NCBI GenBank assembly: GCA_045629045.1
Contig: JAZQQM010000016.1
Location: forward strand, 1-64,000
Length of the DNA: 64,000 nt
DNA from: JAILLW01 sp045629045
GTDB taxonomy: Bacteria; Bacillota; Clostridia; Lachnospirales; Lachnospiraceae
Direction: 5' to 3'
The position numbers and the translations under genes are program-made. A model generated the notes under the pieces. It did not search any database, was not told the origin of the DNA, and saw nothing but the letters and a program-made list of their open reading frames with translations. Positions 27,265 to 36,908 of this stretch are shown here, one piece after another. Position 1 is the stretch's first letter; each line of letters starts with the position of its first letter.

Positions 27265-28193
27265 TAATCTTCCTCTTTAACAATGTAAATAGGTCTGTTC
27301 TTTACCTCCAGGTAAGTCTTTGACAAATACTGTCCAACAATACCCAGACAGAACAACTGAATGCCCGACACGAACAAAATTATACATACCATCGAGGGCC
27401 ATCCGGATGTGGGATCCCCGTAAATCATTGCTCTTATAAATACAAAAATGATAGCGACAAATGCTATTACGAAAAAGAAAATTCCCGCAAAAGCCGCAAA
27501 AGCAAGGGGCGCTGTGGTAAATGAAGTGATTCCCTCGAGAGAATAAATAAACAATTTCCAGAAGGACCATTTGGTCTCTCCCTTCTTTCTTTCAACATTC
27601 TCGAATTCAATCCACTTGGTATCAAAGCCTACCCAGCCGAATATTCCCTTCGTAAATCTGTTATACTCCGGCATATCTAAAACGGCGTCAACATACTTAC
27701 GTGTCATAAGCCTATAGTCTCTTGCTCCGTCAACAATATCCGTCCTTGACAGTTTACGCATTATTTTATAAAAACGTCTGGCAAAAAAGCTTCTGATAAT
27801 CGGTTCGCCTTTACGGGAAACCCTTCTTGTGGCAACAGAATCATAGCCTTCCTCCAGATATTCGAACATTGAAGGTAACAGTGACGGTGGATCCTGCAAA
27901 TCAGCATCCAGGAAAACAACATAATCGCCCTTTGACTTTTGTAATCCGGCATATATTGCTGCCTCTTTTCCGAAATTACGGGAAAAAGATATAAGATGGA
28001 CTCTTGAGTCTGTCTTACGCAATTCTTTTACGTTATTTACAGTATTGTCCTTAGACCCGTCATCAATAAAAAGCAGTTCAAAGTCAATATCTTTGGACTT
28101 AAAGAACTCATCATTCTTAATGAATTCCTCATAAAAGTCTTTAATATTATCCTGTTCGTTATAACAAGGTACTACCGCTGTTAATAATTTCAT
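27264..28193 (-). CDS. GtrB/DPM1-like membrane glycosyltransferase
   Basis: A 309-residue GT2 enzyme. The catalytic domain (about 1-225) has TAVVPCYNEQDNIKDFYEEF, FIDDGSKDNT, FSRNFGKEAAIYAGL and DADLQDPP (DxD). Two membrane helices follow (about 231-258 and 268-295). This layout is that of polyisoprenyl-phosphate glucosyl/mannosyl transferases such as GtrB. It may supply a lipid-linked single sugar for side-chain decoration. No GtrA-like flippase adjoins it. Confidence 0.9.
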   Translation of the reverse strand: MKLLTAVVPCYNEQDNIKDFYEEFIKNDEFFKSKDIDFELLFIDDGSKDNTVNNVKELRKTDSRVHLISFSRNFGKEAAIYAGLQKSKGDYVVFLDADLQDPPSLLPSMFEYLEEGYDSVATRRVSRKGEPIIRSFFARRFYKIMRKLSRTDIVDGARDYRLMTRKYVDAVLDMPEYNRFTKGIFGWVGFDTKWIEFENVERKKGETKWSFWKLFIYSLEGITSFTTAPLAFAAFAGIFFFVIAFVAIIFVFIRAMIYGDPTSGWPSMVCIILFVSGIQLFCLGIVGQYLSKTYLEVKNRPIYIVKEED

Positions 28194-28239
28194 TATCGTT
28201 CTCTCTCATCAACTAATACTATTCCGCTGTGTTTTAAGT

Positions 28240-29019
28240 TTAATATCCGTGGCCGCCTCCGCCACCACCGTGACCGCCGCCACCTCCGCCGCCGTGACCG
28301 CCGCTTCCCGAAGACTGGGGTGAGTATTCTCTTGATGTATGATCAAGTTTGGCCTTTACGTTCGTAAACTTAAAGTCATGGTACATATAATTGAGCTTTT
28401 CGCTGTCTGAAGCCTTCATAGATGTTGAAAATGCTCGTGCAATATAATATGTGATTAAAAGTGACAGTACAATTGCTATGCATATATTACTCATTATCTT
28501 CATGCTTGAAGAAATGTTACCGCCTTCAAGTTTAATAAGTACCTCTTCCATAGCTTCTTTGGCACATCCGTAAAAATCATCGTCCGAAGCATACTTATAT
28601 ACATTATCCGTGATAATACTACCTGTACTGCTTCCCAGTTCTTTCAGGATTTCGCCATCAAAATTCAGATACAAATATCTGTTGGATGTATCAATAATAA
28701 ACAATACCAAGTTTTCACGGTCGAAATATTCTATTGTAAATTCTTTGGCATACCGTTCCGTATTGGAATAATTGTTTTCCACAAGAGTAAGAATACAAAC
28801 ATTACCATAATTCTCGGCTATCGGTGTCATGCTATCAACGAGTTTATCTATCTCCCTGTCGGAAAATAACTCGGCTTCGTCATAGATATATATGCAATAA
28901 TCGTATGAATCATCGTAATACTCATTAAAATCCGCTCTTGCAAAAACCGATAACGAACAAATTGTCAGGGCAGCACTTAATAATGTTATCAGCGTTCTTA
29001 ATTTCTTACGCACAGTCAT
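28240..29019 (-). CDS. TPM-domain membrane protein with Gly/His-rich tail
   Basis: A 259-residue exported protein: a signal peptide (cleavage probably after ARA near residue 29), a TPM domain (about 38-165, DEAELFSDREIDKLVDSM...NYGNVCILTLVE), one membrane helix (about 174-198) and a C-terminus ending in about 20 residues of only Gly and His. This is the YgcG/Psb32 layout, with the usual low-complexity tail. ATG 29019 was chosen over TTG 29037 because AAGG lies 5 nt upstream. It overlaps the zinc-ribbon gene by 14 nt, so the two probably work together. Confidence 0.82.
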   Translation of the reverse strand: MTVRKKLRTLITLLSAALTICSLSVFARADFNEYYDDSYDYCIYIYDEAELFSDREIDKLVDSMTPIAENYGNVCILTLVENNYSNTERYAKEFTIEYFDRENLVLFIIDTSNRYLYLNFDGEILKELGSSTGSIITDNVYKYASDDDFYGCAKEAMEEVLIKLEGGNISSSMKIMSNICIAIVLSLLITYYIARAFSTSMKASDSEKLNYMYHDFKFTNVKAKLDHTSREYSPQSSGSGGHGGGGGGGHGGGGGGHGY

Positions 29020-30388
29020 CACCGCCTTTCTTATCAAATTGTGGCAGTCTTCTTGTAGTAAGAAGATTATATTCCTTGATAAGATACGATAATGTTACTG
29101 TAATAAGCACAGCCGAAACCATAGCCGTTCCATACATAAACTCATCATGGATTGAATTAATCAAATATGCCAAAACACATAATCCGATAGCAACAATTGC
29201 CGTAAAAATCGGAATTTTCTTAATCGAATAACTATCCGGTCTTTTACTCTTTACCTCTTGATTGGAAGAATTATATCCCCTGTCATCCACAAGCTTTTCC
29301 CTCTTTGCTATTTTGTTAGATTCAACAAAATAAGATATCAGGGTTGCAACTTCTATAATTCCTACCCAAAGAACCGAGGTTCGCGGAGTTATTACCGTTA
29401 TCATGTTTAATACCATGAATATCGCTGCGGCAAGTACAAGTGCAAATATAAGAAACTTCTTAATGTCTATAGGAGTATCCGCAACCACCTTTCCGGTCTG
29501 ACCGTTAACGGTGGCATATACAACTCTGTCATTTTTTCGATATGACATAAACCATACCGGGAACAATGTTCTTTCGGTCTTTTCGGAATCAGTATGGAAT
29601 ACTTTGTTGGGATTGTCCTTTTTTATTGTAAGAGGTTCGCACACAGGATGCTTATCAACAGCTTCATATGTTCTGTCATTTGCGTATTTCTTAGCTTCCT
29701 GCATATATACTCTGGCATCAACATCTGCCGTATCGGCATAGAAACCGCTCAAAAATCCTGCCGTAAAAGGCTTTTTCTTTTTGACATCAAAAGGACCTAT
29801 CTTATCGGAAATATCGTCTGCAAAGGAACTTGAAGCATCATAAGTAATACCGTTATAAAAGGCATCCATATCACCCGTCACATTATAATGGTCATGAATT
29901 ATATAGTCTCCGGACCTGTGTGACTTCTCACCTTCAATGGTTACTTCACCCCTCTGGAATATATTATATGACCAATAAGGCATATAAATTCCTCTAAATC
30001 CCTCGACGAATTTCTCGTCCTTATACTCCTTGGGGAGAAACCATGACTTCTTTACCTTCTTAAAATACTCCTTTTTACAGTCTTCTTTTGTCTTTATAAA
30101 CGGAATAACATAATCAGGCTTTAATTCTTTTTCAAGTCTTTGATAAAAGATAGTTGCTCCGCCGCAAAACGGGCAAAATCCTGTAATATCATTATCCGTA
30201 CTTTGAAGTTCACCGCCACATTCCGGGCATGTATAAATAACGGTTTCATAGTCGTTGTTTATTTCACCGTCACTATTCTTTTGGTCAAAATCATACGGGT
30301 CAAAAGTTGAATCACAGAATTTACAATGCATTGCCTGTTTTGCAATATCATACTTAAGATTTCCGTTACAGTTGGGACAATTAATCAA
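29006..30388 (-). CDS. Zinc-ribbon membrane protein of unknown function
   Basis: A 460-residue protein. Two zinc ribbons lie at the N-terminus: CPNC...CKFC (about 4-26) and CPEC...CPFC (about 54-76). A large soluble region follows (about 95-315, FRGIYMPYWSYNIFQRGEVTIEG), then membrane helices at about 318-340, 345-365 and 405-450. TFIIB-like zinc-ribbon membrane proteins of this layout are common in Firmicutes next to TPM-domain proteins. A biochemical role is not known to me. Confidence 0.75.
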   Translation of the reverse strand: MINCPNCNGNLKYDIAKQAMHCKFCDSTFDPYDFDQKNSDGEINNDYETVIYTCPECGGELQSTDNDITGFCPFCGGATIFYQRLEKELKPDYVIPFIKTKEDCKKEYFKKVKKSWFLPKEYKDEKFVEGFRGIYMPYWSYNIFQRGEVTIEGEKSHRSGDYIIHDHYNVTGDMDAFYNGITYDASSSFADDISDKIGPFDVKKKKPFTAGFLSGFYADTADVDARVYMQEAKKYANDRTYEAVDKHPVCEPLTIKKDNPNKVFHTDSEKTERTLFPVWFMSYRKNDRVVYATVNGQTGKVVADTPIDIKKFLIFALVLAAAIFMVLNMITVITPRTSVLWVGIIEVATLISYFVESNKIAKREKLVDDRGYNSSNQEVKSKRPDSYSIKKIPIFTAIVAIGLCVLAYLINSIHDEFMYGTAMVSAVLITVTLSYLIKEYNLLTTRRLPQFDKKGGDDCA

Positions 30389-30406
30389 AAGTAATTACCT
30401 CACTTA

Positions 30407-32695
30407 TTAAACTCGATTATAGTTAATCAGACATCCCTTAAGAATAATCTGTCTTTCCTCGTCGGTAAGTTCACCAAGAGTAAGCTTAAATTCAGAAAGT
30501 GTACCATTCTTTACAGTATATGCGCTAATACTGTCTGCTTTGGTTTCTACTGCCTTCTTAACATCGGGTACAAAGATATAATCCAAGTTTTCAAAAGGAA
30601 GTTCTCCGTCTTCAATAATAAACGGAAGCATTCCCCAGTTAATAAGATTCGAACGATATCTCTTGGTTGCATATTCGTTGGCAATGTTAGCCCAACCTCC
30701 AAGCACCTTCTGGCAGGAAGCTGCCTGTTCTCTTGCAGAACCGTCACCGGGTTTAACAGCAAATATTGTCGAACCAAAACCAATATTCGAACTGTCAACA
30801 TGGGCAAACAACTTCTTAACAGCATCCATAACTTCCTTAAGTTCAGGTACTGCTTCAATATAATCTTTGCCTTCCATCAAGGCTTCTTCGGCCTTGCGAA
30901 TTTCCTTTGCTCTTCCGACATATTTAGGATCCTTACGCGACAATGCAAACTCTGCAAGGCCTAAAGGATTTGATCTGTATGAGGAAGTTTCACCGGAAGG
31001 AATAAGTTCATCCGTTGTAGTTACCGGATCATGAATCTCGGATACCACCTTAAGAACAAGGTTTTCCGGAAGTGATGTCATCTTCGGCCAGTCCTTAATA
31101 TTGGGACCAAACTGAATTTCTGTATCCGGATCTGCAATTCCCTTTGAATCAAATACTCTGTTTTCGTATATCTTTGAATCAAAATGGTACTGATACTTAT
31201 TAAAGGTTCCGTCAAACTCGGTTGCAGGAGTTAGCTTACCCTTGTTGGCTGCTGTAGCTGCTATAGAACGTGCATCCATAAGAGCTACCGACGAAATCTG
31301 ACCGTTCTGTAACTTAGAACCTTCTCTGTTCGGGAAGTTACGTGTTGAATGACGAATACTAAATGCATTATTGGCCGGAGTATCCCCTGCGCCAAAACAA
31401 GGTCCGCAGAACGCTGTCTTAAGAACCGCTCCTGTTTCCATAAGTGTTGCAGCTGCACCGTTTCTTATTAATTCCATATATACGGGCATAGATGCCGGAT
31501 AAACGCTCAATGTAAATCCGTCAGAGCCGATATATTTGTCCTTCATAATATCTGCGGCTGCACAAATATTCTCAAATCCACCGCCTGCACATCCTGCGAT
31601 AATACCCTGGTCCACATAGAATGCACCATTGCGTACCTTCTCTTTAAGACTGTATGGTACGGCTCCGTCAAGAGATACAAGAGCTTTCTTCTCAACATCA
31701 TCAAGAATATCAAGAAGGTTTTCGTTAAGTTCATCAATAGTATATGTATTACTTGGGTGGAAAGGCATAGCTATCATAGGCTTAATTGTGCCAAGATCGA
31801 TAGTAATCATTCCATCATAATATGCTACCTGTCCGGGATTAAGTTCTTTGAAGTCACCGCTTCTTCCATGAATATCATAGAATTCTTTTATTGTGTCATC
31901 GGTTCTCCAAATAGAAGAAAGGCATGTGGTCTCGGTTGTCATTACATCAATACCGATTCTAAAATCGGCACTTAAAGCAGAAACTCCCGGGCCTACAAAT
32001 TCCATTACCTTATTCTTAACATAGCCGCTCTTAAAGACCTCTCCGATAATAGCTAAAGCCACATCCTGTGGGCCTACGCCTTTAACCGGTTCACCTGTAA
32101 GATAAATACCTACCACACCCGGCATATTAATATCATATGTCTGATTAAGAAGCTGTTTTACAAGTTCCGGGCCGCCTTCGCCCATAGCCATTGTTCCCAA
32201 TGCGCCATATCTTGTGTGGGAATCCGAACCCAAAATCATCTTGCCGCCACCTGCAAGCATTTCTCTTGCAAATTGGTGAATTACTGCCTGATGAGGAGGT
32301 ACATAAACACCGCCATACTTTTTGGCACATGTAAGACCAAACATGTGATCATCTTCATTGATTGTTCCGCCAACTGCACATAAAGAATTATGGCAGTTGG
32401 TTAATACGTAAGGAATTGGGAACTTCTCAAGTCCCGACGCTCTTGCTGTCTGAATAATTCCAACAAACGTAATATCATGGGAAGTAAGCTTATCAAATTT
32501 AATCTTAAGCTTATCCATATTTCCGGAAGTATTGTGAGATTCCAAAATTCCGTAAGCAATTGTATTTTTTGCTGCTTCTTCTTTAGAAACAGTCTTTCCT
32601 GTTTTTGAAGCAACTGCACTTAACGCATCAGCGCTGTCTTCAATTACTTCCGTGCCGTTTATTAAATATGCACCGGCATTTAATACCTTAACCAT
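30407..32695 (-). CDS. Aconitase-family hydratase
   Basis: A 762-residue Fe-S hydratase. It has the active-site strand GSDSHTRYGALG (about 156-167), the iron-sulfur cysteines in AGCAGGGFEN (about 371-380) and CGPCFGAGD (about 438-446), and a C-terminal swivel domain after about residue 580. The length fits the mitochondrial-type or YbhJ-like branch rather than AcnA. It could be citrate-isocitrate aconitase or act on another tricarboxylate. It lies 18 nt after fcl and before the zinc-ribbon gene, an odd place for central metabolism, with no TCA-cycle neighbours. Confidence 0.85.
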   Translation of the reverse strand: MVKVLNAGAYLINGTEVIEDSADALSAVASKTGKTVSKEEAAKNTIAYGILESHNTSGNMDKLKIKFDKLTSHDITFVGIIQTARASGLEKFPIPYVLTNCHNSLCAVGGTINEDDHMFGLTCAKKYGGVYVPPHQAVIHQFAREMLAGGGKMILGSDSHTRYGALGTMAMGEGGPELVKQLLNQTYDINMPGVVGIYLTGEPVKGVGPQDVALAIIGEVFKSGYVKNKVMEFVGPGVSALSADFRIGIDVMTTETTCLSSIWRTDDTIKEFYDIHGRSGDFKELNPGQVAYYDGMITIDLGTIKPMIAMPFHPSNTYTIDELNENLLDILDDVEKKALVSLDGAVPYSLKEKVRNGAFYVDQGIIAGCAGGGFENICAAADIMKDKYIGSDGFTLSVYPASMPVYMELIRNGAAATLMETGAVLKTAFCGPCFGAGDTPANNAFSIRHSTRNFPNREGSKLQNGQISSVALMDARSIAATAANKGKLTPATEFDGTFNKYQYHFDSKIYENRVFDSKGIADPDTEIQFGPNIKDWPKMTSLPENLVLKVVSEIHDPVTTTDELIPSGETSSYRSNPLGLAEFALSRKDPKYVGRAKEIRKAEEALMEGKDYIEAVPELKEVMDAVKKLFAHVDSSNIGFGSTIFAVKPGDGSAREQAASCQKVLGGWANIANEYATKRYRSNLINWGMLPFIIEDGELPFENLDYIFVPDVKKAVETKADSISAYTVKNGTLSEFKLTLGELTDEERQIILKGCLINYNRV

Positions 32696-32713
32696 CTATC
32701 CTCGTCTCCTATC

Positions 32714-33655
32714 CTATAATCTTGCCTGGTCAACATTCTCCTTAAACCAGTCATACGCAAGCTGCACGCCTTCTTCAAGGTCAACCTTATGTGTAAATCC
32801 AAGTCCGTGAAGCTTATCTACATTAGTGAGTTTACGAGGTGTTCCGTCAGGCATATCTTTATTCCAAACAATTTCGCCTTCATAACCTACTATCTTCTTA
32901 ACAGTCTCGGCAAGCTCCTTTATTGTTACCTCCTTACCTGTTCCGATATTAACATGCTGTTCACCGTCATAGTTCTCCAAAAGGAATACACATGCATCAG
33001 CCATATCATCAACATATAAGAATTCACGAAGAGGAGTTCCCGTACCCCATAATTCAACAGAAGGTTTTCCCTCTACCTTAGCATCATGGAATTTACGAAT
33101 CATTGCAGGCATAACATGTGAACCTGACAAATCATAATTGTCATGAGGTCCGTAAAGATTAGTAGGCATACAGCTTATAAAATTATCGCCATACTGTCTC
33201 TTGTAGAATTTACACATTTCAAGACCAGCTATCTTAGCAATTGCGTAAGCCTCATTTGTTTCTTCCAAGGGTCCTGTAAGAAGCGCATCCTCCGGAATAG
33301 GCTGCGGCGCCATACGAGGATAAATGCATGTGCTTCCCAGGAAAAGCAGTTTCTTAACTTTGAATCTATGGCAGCATTCAATTACATTACATTGAATCTG
33401 CATATTTTCGTACGCAAATTCTGCAGGGGTTGTATTGTTTGCGTTAATTCCGCCAACCTTTGCAGCTGCTAGAACTACAATATCCGGTTTCTCTTTTTCA
33501 AAGAATTCTCTTACAGCAGCCTGATTCGTTAAATCAAGTTCCTTATGAGTTCTTCCGATTACGTTCGTATAACCCGAACGCTCCAGCGATCTTACGATTG
33601 CACTTCCGACAAGACCACGATGTCCTGCCACATAAATTTTGTCATTTTTATTCAT
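32714..33655 (-). CDS. fcl: GDP-L-fucose synthase
   Basis: Bifunctional epimerase/reductase converting GDP-4-keto-6-deoxymannose to GDP-L-fucose with NADPH. The 313-residue length is typical. It has GHRGLVGSAIV (11-21) for NADP binding, the catalytic region GSTCIYP and NEAYAIAKIAG (Tyr-x3-Lys), and the family string MPTNLYGPHDNYDL. It works directly after Gmd, encoded upstream at 35343-36407, with one membrane-protein gene between. Confidence 0.95.
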   Translation of the reverse strand: MNKNDKIYVAGHRGLVGSAIVRSLERSGYTNVIGRTHKELDLTNQAAVREFFEKEKPDIVVLAAAKVGGINANNTTPAEFAYENMQIQCNVIECCHRFKVKKLLFLGSTCIYPRMAPQPIPEDALLTGPLEETNEAYAIAKIAGLEMCKFYKRQYGDNFISCMPTNLYGPHDNYDLSGSHVMPAMIRKFHDAKVEGKPSVELWGTGTPLREFLYVDDMADACVFLLENYDGEQHVNIGTGKEVTIKELAETVKKIVGYEGEIVWNKDMPDGTPRKLTNVDKLHGLGFTHKVDLEEGVQLAYDWFKENVDQARL

Positions 33656-33673
33656 ACTCTTTACCTCTATATC

Positions 33674-35335
33674 TTAATGGGTTACATCTTTGAACCCATT
33701 TTTTATGCTATCTCCTATAAAAATATCCTCTGCCTTAATAGGCGCTGAAGGAAATTTATCATAACCCAGCCTGTCACCTTCGGTGGGATAATAAAAAGTC
33801 ACGTCATGAAGTATATATTCTTCAGCTTCGTATTTTCCGTAATCCTGTTGACAAAGCATATACTCTGTCGAAAACTCCGTAACAAATTCTTTCGAAAACG
33901 AAATGGCCTTATATACGAAAAACAAACATATAAATGCTTTATATATAAGTCCTTTATCATGCTTTGAAATAAAAAGCATATAAATATCGGCAAAGCACAG
34001 TGCCGGTGATAACCATAAAAAGACACATCCGTATCTGATAAGCGGTGATGAAAACAGCCATCCCAGGAAACACAAATTAACGGTAACTATTATCAGATAT
34101 TTCTTAAAATCCGAAGATTCTTTTTTGATTACGGCCCTTGCAATCATCCCGATAAGTATTATCAATCCTGCTATTGCCATCAAAAAAGAAACTTTGTTAA
34201 TCGTATCAAGACCCTTAAACCAATCCGGCAACCAGGATAACAGGCTTTCGCCGGCTCTTGTTACATCCTTGTGACCTCTTCCGTACATCTTGATTTCAGT
34301 CGCGTCATACCAGGCTAACCCATTGGGAATTTTATGCTCCGGATTAAACAAATCAACCTGATACACCGGATAAACCAAATATCCGGATAATATATAGTTC
34401 CTTATTAAAAACGGAACCATTGCGATTATTCCCGATAAAAGGAACCTGATTACAGAACGTATATCTTTGTTCTTAAACAAAACAGCAATCGGATAAATCG
34501 CTATAAATACTATAAATACGCCTGATATTTTAGTCGTAATTATTATTATTCCAAGCAGTGAAAGTAACGCATAGGGATAATAATCATCAACCCCATCTTC
34601 CCAAAGATCAAGGAACAGTATTACTGTCGACAGGACCATTAATATCGTCACATAGTCCGAGGCCGGGGCAACCATTTCATCAAAAATGTTTAAGATATAA
34701 TAAAGTGCCACTATTCTTGCGGCATTTGAAAGTTTTATCTTAAAGAAGTTATCTTTCGTAAATAATTTAAGGCAAATTAACATCAGTAACAGTGCATACA
34801 GTCCGGAAATCGTATGAAAAGACTGAATACCCAAAAAGCTAAAACTGAATAATGCCGAAAGACAAAATGATGAACTGTTATAGGCCAGTCTGCTGTGAAG
34901 ATTTCCAAGACCTTTAACCGCTCCGAATTCTTCAATCCAACGTATGCTCTGCGCGTGGTACAAATCCGAGTCATAATGCATATAGCCCTTTGAGGTGCCG
35001 TATGCAAACAAAACAATAAGTATCACAACAAGTATTGTTTTTCCCGGTGTCAGTTCTTCCCCTAATCTCTTAACTTCTGCCTGAAGCTTCTTAGAAAAAA
35101 ATATCGCACACAGTAATGTAATAATCAGCATTACAATGTTTGCAAGAAGCGATACCCTGTAAAACAAGCTGAAAAACTGTGCATATACCGTAAGTACTCC
35201 AAGTCCGGCAAGCAGTATTGCAGGTCTGCTCTTTACAAAGTAACTACTTTCCCTGCCGATAACGCCAAGGAAAGCAGTTCCCCAAATATAGCTGATTATT
35301 ATTATGTATATCCAACTTAATAAAACTGATAGCAT
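33674..35335 (-). CDS. Multi-pass membrane protein, GT-C/LIC_10190-like
   Basis: A 553-residue protein with about 12 hydrophobic helices and a C-terminal soluble part (about 490-553). After the third or fourth helix there is an outer loop with HYDSDLYHAQSIRWIEEFG (about 120-138), the position where GT-C transferases carry a catalytic Asp. It resembles LIC_10190-type membrane proteins of polysaccharide clusters. It is not a Wzx-type flippase by pattern. It lies between gmd and fcl, 7 and 18 nt away, and is a candidate lipid-sugar-dependent transferase. Confidence 0.7.
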   Translation of the reverse strand: MLSVLLSWIYIIIISYIWGTAFLGVIGRESSYFVKSRPAILLAGLGVLTVYAQFFSLFYRVSLLANIVMLIITLLCAIFFSKKLQAEVKRLGEELTPGKTILVVILIVLFAYGTSKGYMHYDSDLYHAQSIRWIEEFGAVKGLGNLHSRLAYNSSSFCLSALFSFSFLGIQSFHTISGLYALLLMLICLKLFTKDNFFKIKLSNAARIVALYYILNIFDEMVAPASDYVTILMVLSTVILFLDLWEDGVDDYYPYALLSLLGIIIITTKISGVFIVFIAIYPIAVLFKNKDIRSVIRFLLSGIIAMVPFLIRNYILSGYLVYPVYQVDLFNPEHKIPNGLAWYDATEIKMYGRGHKDVTRAGESLLSWLPDWFKGLDTINKVSFLMAIAGLIILIGMIARAVIKKESSDFKKYLIIVTVNLCFLGWLFSSPLIRYGCVFLWLSPALCFADIYMLFISKHDKGLIYKAFICLFFVYKAISFSKEFVTEFSTEYMLCQQDYGKYEAEEYILHDVTFYYPTEGDRLGYDKFPSAPIKAEDIFIGDSIKNGFKDVTH

Positions 35336-35342
35336 CTACCTA

Positions 35343-36407
35343 TTACTTTGAAGCCTTAAACTCCTCACAACCCTTGCCGACAATTGTCTTCATATCAGAA
35401 TCCATCATCATATATACAAGACCTTTAAAATCAACGTCTTTCTTCCATCCGAGAGTTTTTTCCGCTTTAGAGCAGTCGCCCCAAAGGAATTCAACCTCTG
35501 CAGGACGATAAAATTCGGGATTTACATCAACCAATAACTTTCCTGTAGCATCGTCATATCCCTTTTCGTCTACGCCGGTACCTTCCCAACGGATTTTAAC
35601 ACCGATTGTTTCAAAAGCAGCTTCAACAAACTCTCTTACCGTATGAGTCTCATTTGTAGACAATACATAATCATCCGGCTTATCCTGCTGAAGCATCATC
35701 CACATACCCTTAACATAATCACCGGCAAAGCCCCAGTCTCTTTTGGCATTCATATTACCCAATGATAACTTGTCCTGCTTACCTGCCATAATGCTTGCAA
35801 TTGCAAGTGTAATCTTACGTGTAACGAAGTTCTCACCTCTTCTTGGAGATTCATGATTAAATAAAATACCGTTACAAGCAAACATATTATAGCTTTCTCT
35901 GTAATTAACAGTAATCCAGTAAGAGTAGAGTTTAGCAACTCCATATGGGCTCTTGGGATAGAAGGGAGTCTTCTCCGACTGAGGAGCCGTTTCCGGAATA
36001 CCACCGAAGAGTTCGGATGTAGATGCCTGATAGTATCTGCAATTACCACCGTTTACTCTGATTGCTTCAAGAAGTTTAAGTGTGCTTACACCTGTTGCTT
36101 CTGCCGTATACTCAGGAACTTCAAACGAAACTCCTACGTGAGACTGTGCTGCCAGATTATATACCTCATCCGGTCTTATTTCGGCAATAAGTCTCATAAG
36201 ATTGCTTGAATCCGTAGTATCCGCAAAATGAAGGAAGAATTTAACCTTGTTATATTCCGAATTGAGAATATGATCGATTCTTGCTGTATTCGAGATACTG
36301 TGTCTTCTGACAAGACCATGTACTTCATATCCTTTTTCCAATAATAACTCTGCAAGATATGAACCGTCCTGTCCTGTGATACCTGTAATAAGTGCTACTT
36401 TCTGCAT
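35343..36407 (-). CDS. gmd: GDP-mannose 4,6-dehydratase
   Basis: First step of GDP-fucose synthesis. ATG 36407 (AAAGGA 9 nt upstream) gives 354 residues and the usual beginning MQKVALITGITGQDGSYLAE with the NADP glycine motif. The catalytic set is seen in STSELFG and SPYGVAKLYSYWI (Tyr-x3-Lys), and AVEFLWG-like EVEFLWGDCSKAE near the C-terminus is family-typical. A TTG start at 36425 is possible but less likely. GDP-mannose supply genes are not in the window. Confidence 0.95.
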   Translation of the reverse strand: MQKVALITGITGQDGSYLAELLLEKGYEVHGLVRRHSISNTARIDHILNSEYNKVKFFLHFADTTDSSNLMRLIAEIRPDEVYNLAAQSHVGVSFEVPEYTAEATGVSTLKLLEAIRVNGGNCRYYQASTSELFGGIPETAPQSEKTPFYPKSPYGVAKLYSYWITVNYRESYNMFACNGILFNHESPRRGENFVTRKITLAIASIMAGKQDKLSLGNMNAKRDWGFAGDYVKGMWMMLQQDKPDDYVLSTNETHTVREFVEAAFETIGVKIRWEGTGVDEKGYDDATGKLLVDVNPEFYRPAEVEFLWGDCSKAEKTLGWKKDVDFKGLVYMMMDSDMKTIVGKGCEEFKASK

Positions 36408-36434
36408 AAAAATATATCCTTTCAATTATTTATC

Positions 36435-36908
36435 TTATTGTTGCATAAAAAATTTCATGCTACACATAATTATTGCTACAATAATTCCCAATGTTGCCCC
36501 GATTAAAACCTGCAACGGTGAGTGACCGATTAATTCTTTTAACGCCTTATCCGGCCCGACTTCCTTACCCATCTTCTTGAAGGTTTCAATTAAGTCGTTA
36601 AGTACTTCACCCTGACGCCCTGTTTCCCTTCGAACTCCCATTGCATCATACATGGTTACGGTTGCAAATATTGCGCATATTGCAAAAAACGGTGTGGATA
36701 GTCCGCATTTAAATGCTACCGACGTTGCCAAAGCGCATACCGTTGCCGAATGAGCACTCGGCATTCCTCCGCCGCCTATTATTCGCTCCGCAACAAATTG
36801 CTTGTTAAAAATCATATGAATGATTGTCTTTGATATCTGAGCAATGAGCCAAGCTGTAATCGGTGCTATCAAAATGACATTATGAATAATTTCATTCCAA
36901 GGAGTCAT
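36435..36908 (-). CDS. Divergent PAP2 family membrane protein (DUF212)
   Basis: A 157-residue protein with four hydrophobic segments. It carries the DUF212 signatures GGMPSAHSATVCALATSVAF (about 47-66), MYDAMGVRRETGRQGEVLN and ELIGHSPLQVLIGATLGI. These recall the active-site pieces of PAP2 phosphatases (SxxSAH and a late GHxPxQV), suggesting lipid-phosphate hydrolysis; in this locus undecaprenyl pyrophosphate is an attractive but unproved substrate. It overlaps the RmlD-like gene by one base (TAATG). Confidence 0.85.
   Translation of the reverse strand: MTPWNEIIHNVILIAPITAWLIAQISKTIIHMIFNKQFVAERIIGGGGMPSAHSATVCALATSVAFKCGLSTPFFAICAIFATVTMYDAMGVRRETGRQGEVLNDLIETFKKMGKEVGPDKALKELIGHSPLQVLIGATLGIIVAIIMCSMKFFMQQ

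Noticed and set aside
28249..28312. Short tandem repeats resembling a CRISPR or minisatellite
   Set aside because: The repetition is GGN/CAC codons encoding the Gly/His tail of the TPM protein; no spacer-repeat structure exists. No CRISPR array or insertion sequence was seen anywhere in the window.
33674..35335. Wzx-type flippase
   Set aside because: Helix pattern and the HYDSDLYH outer-loop motif fit GT-C/LIC_10190-like proteins better than MOP-family flippases.
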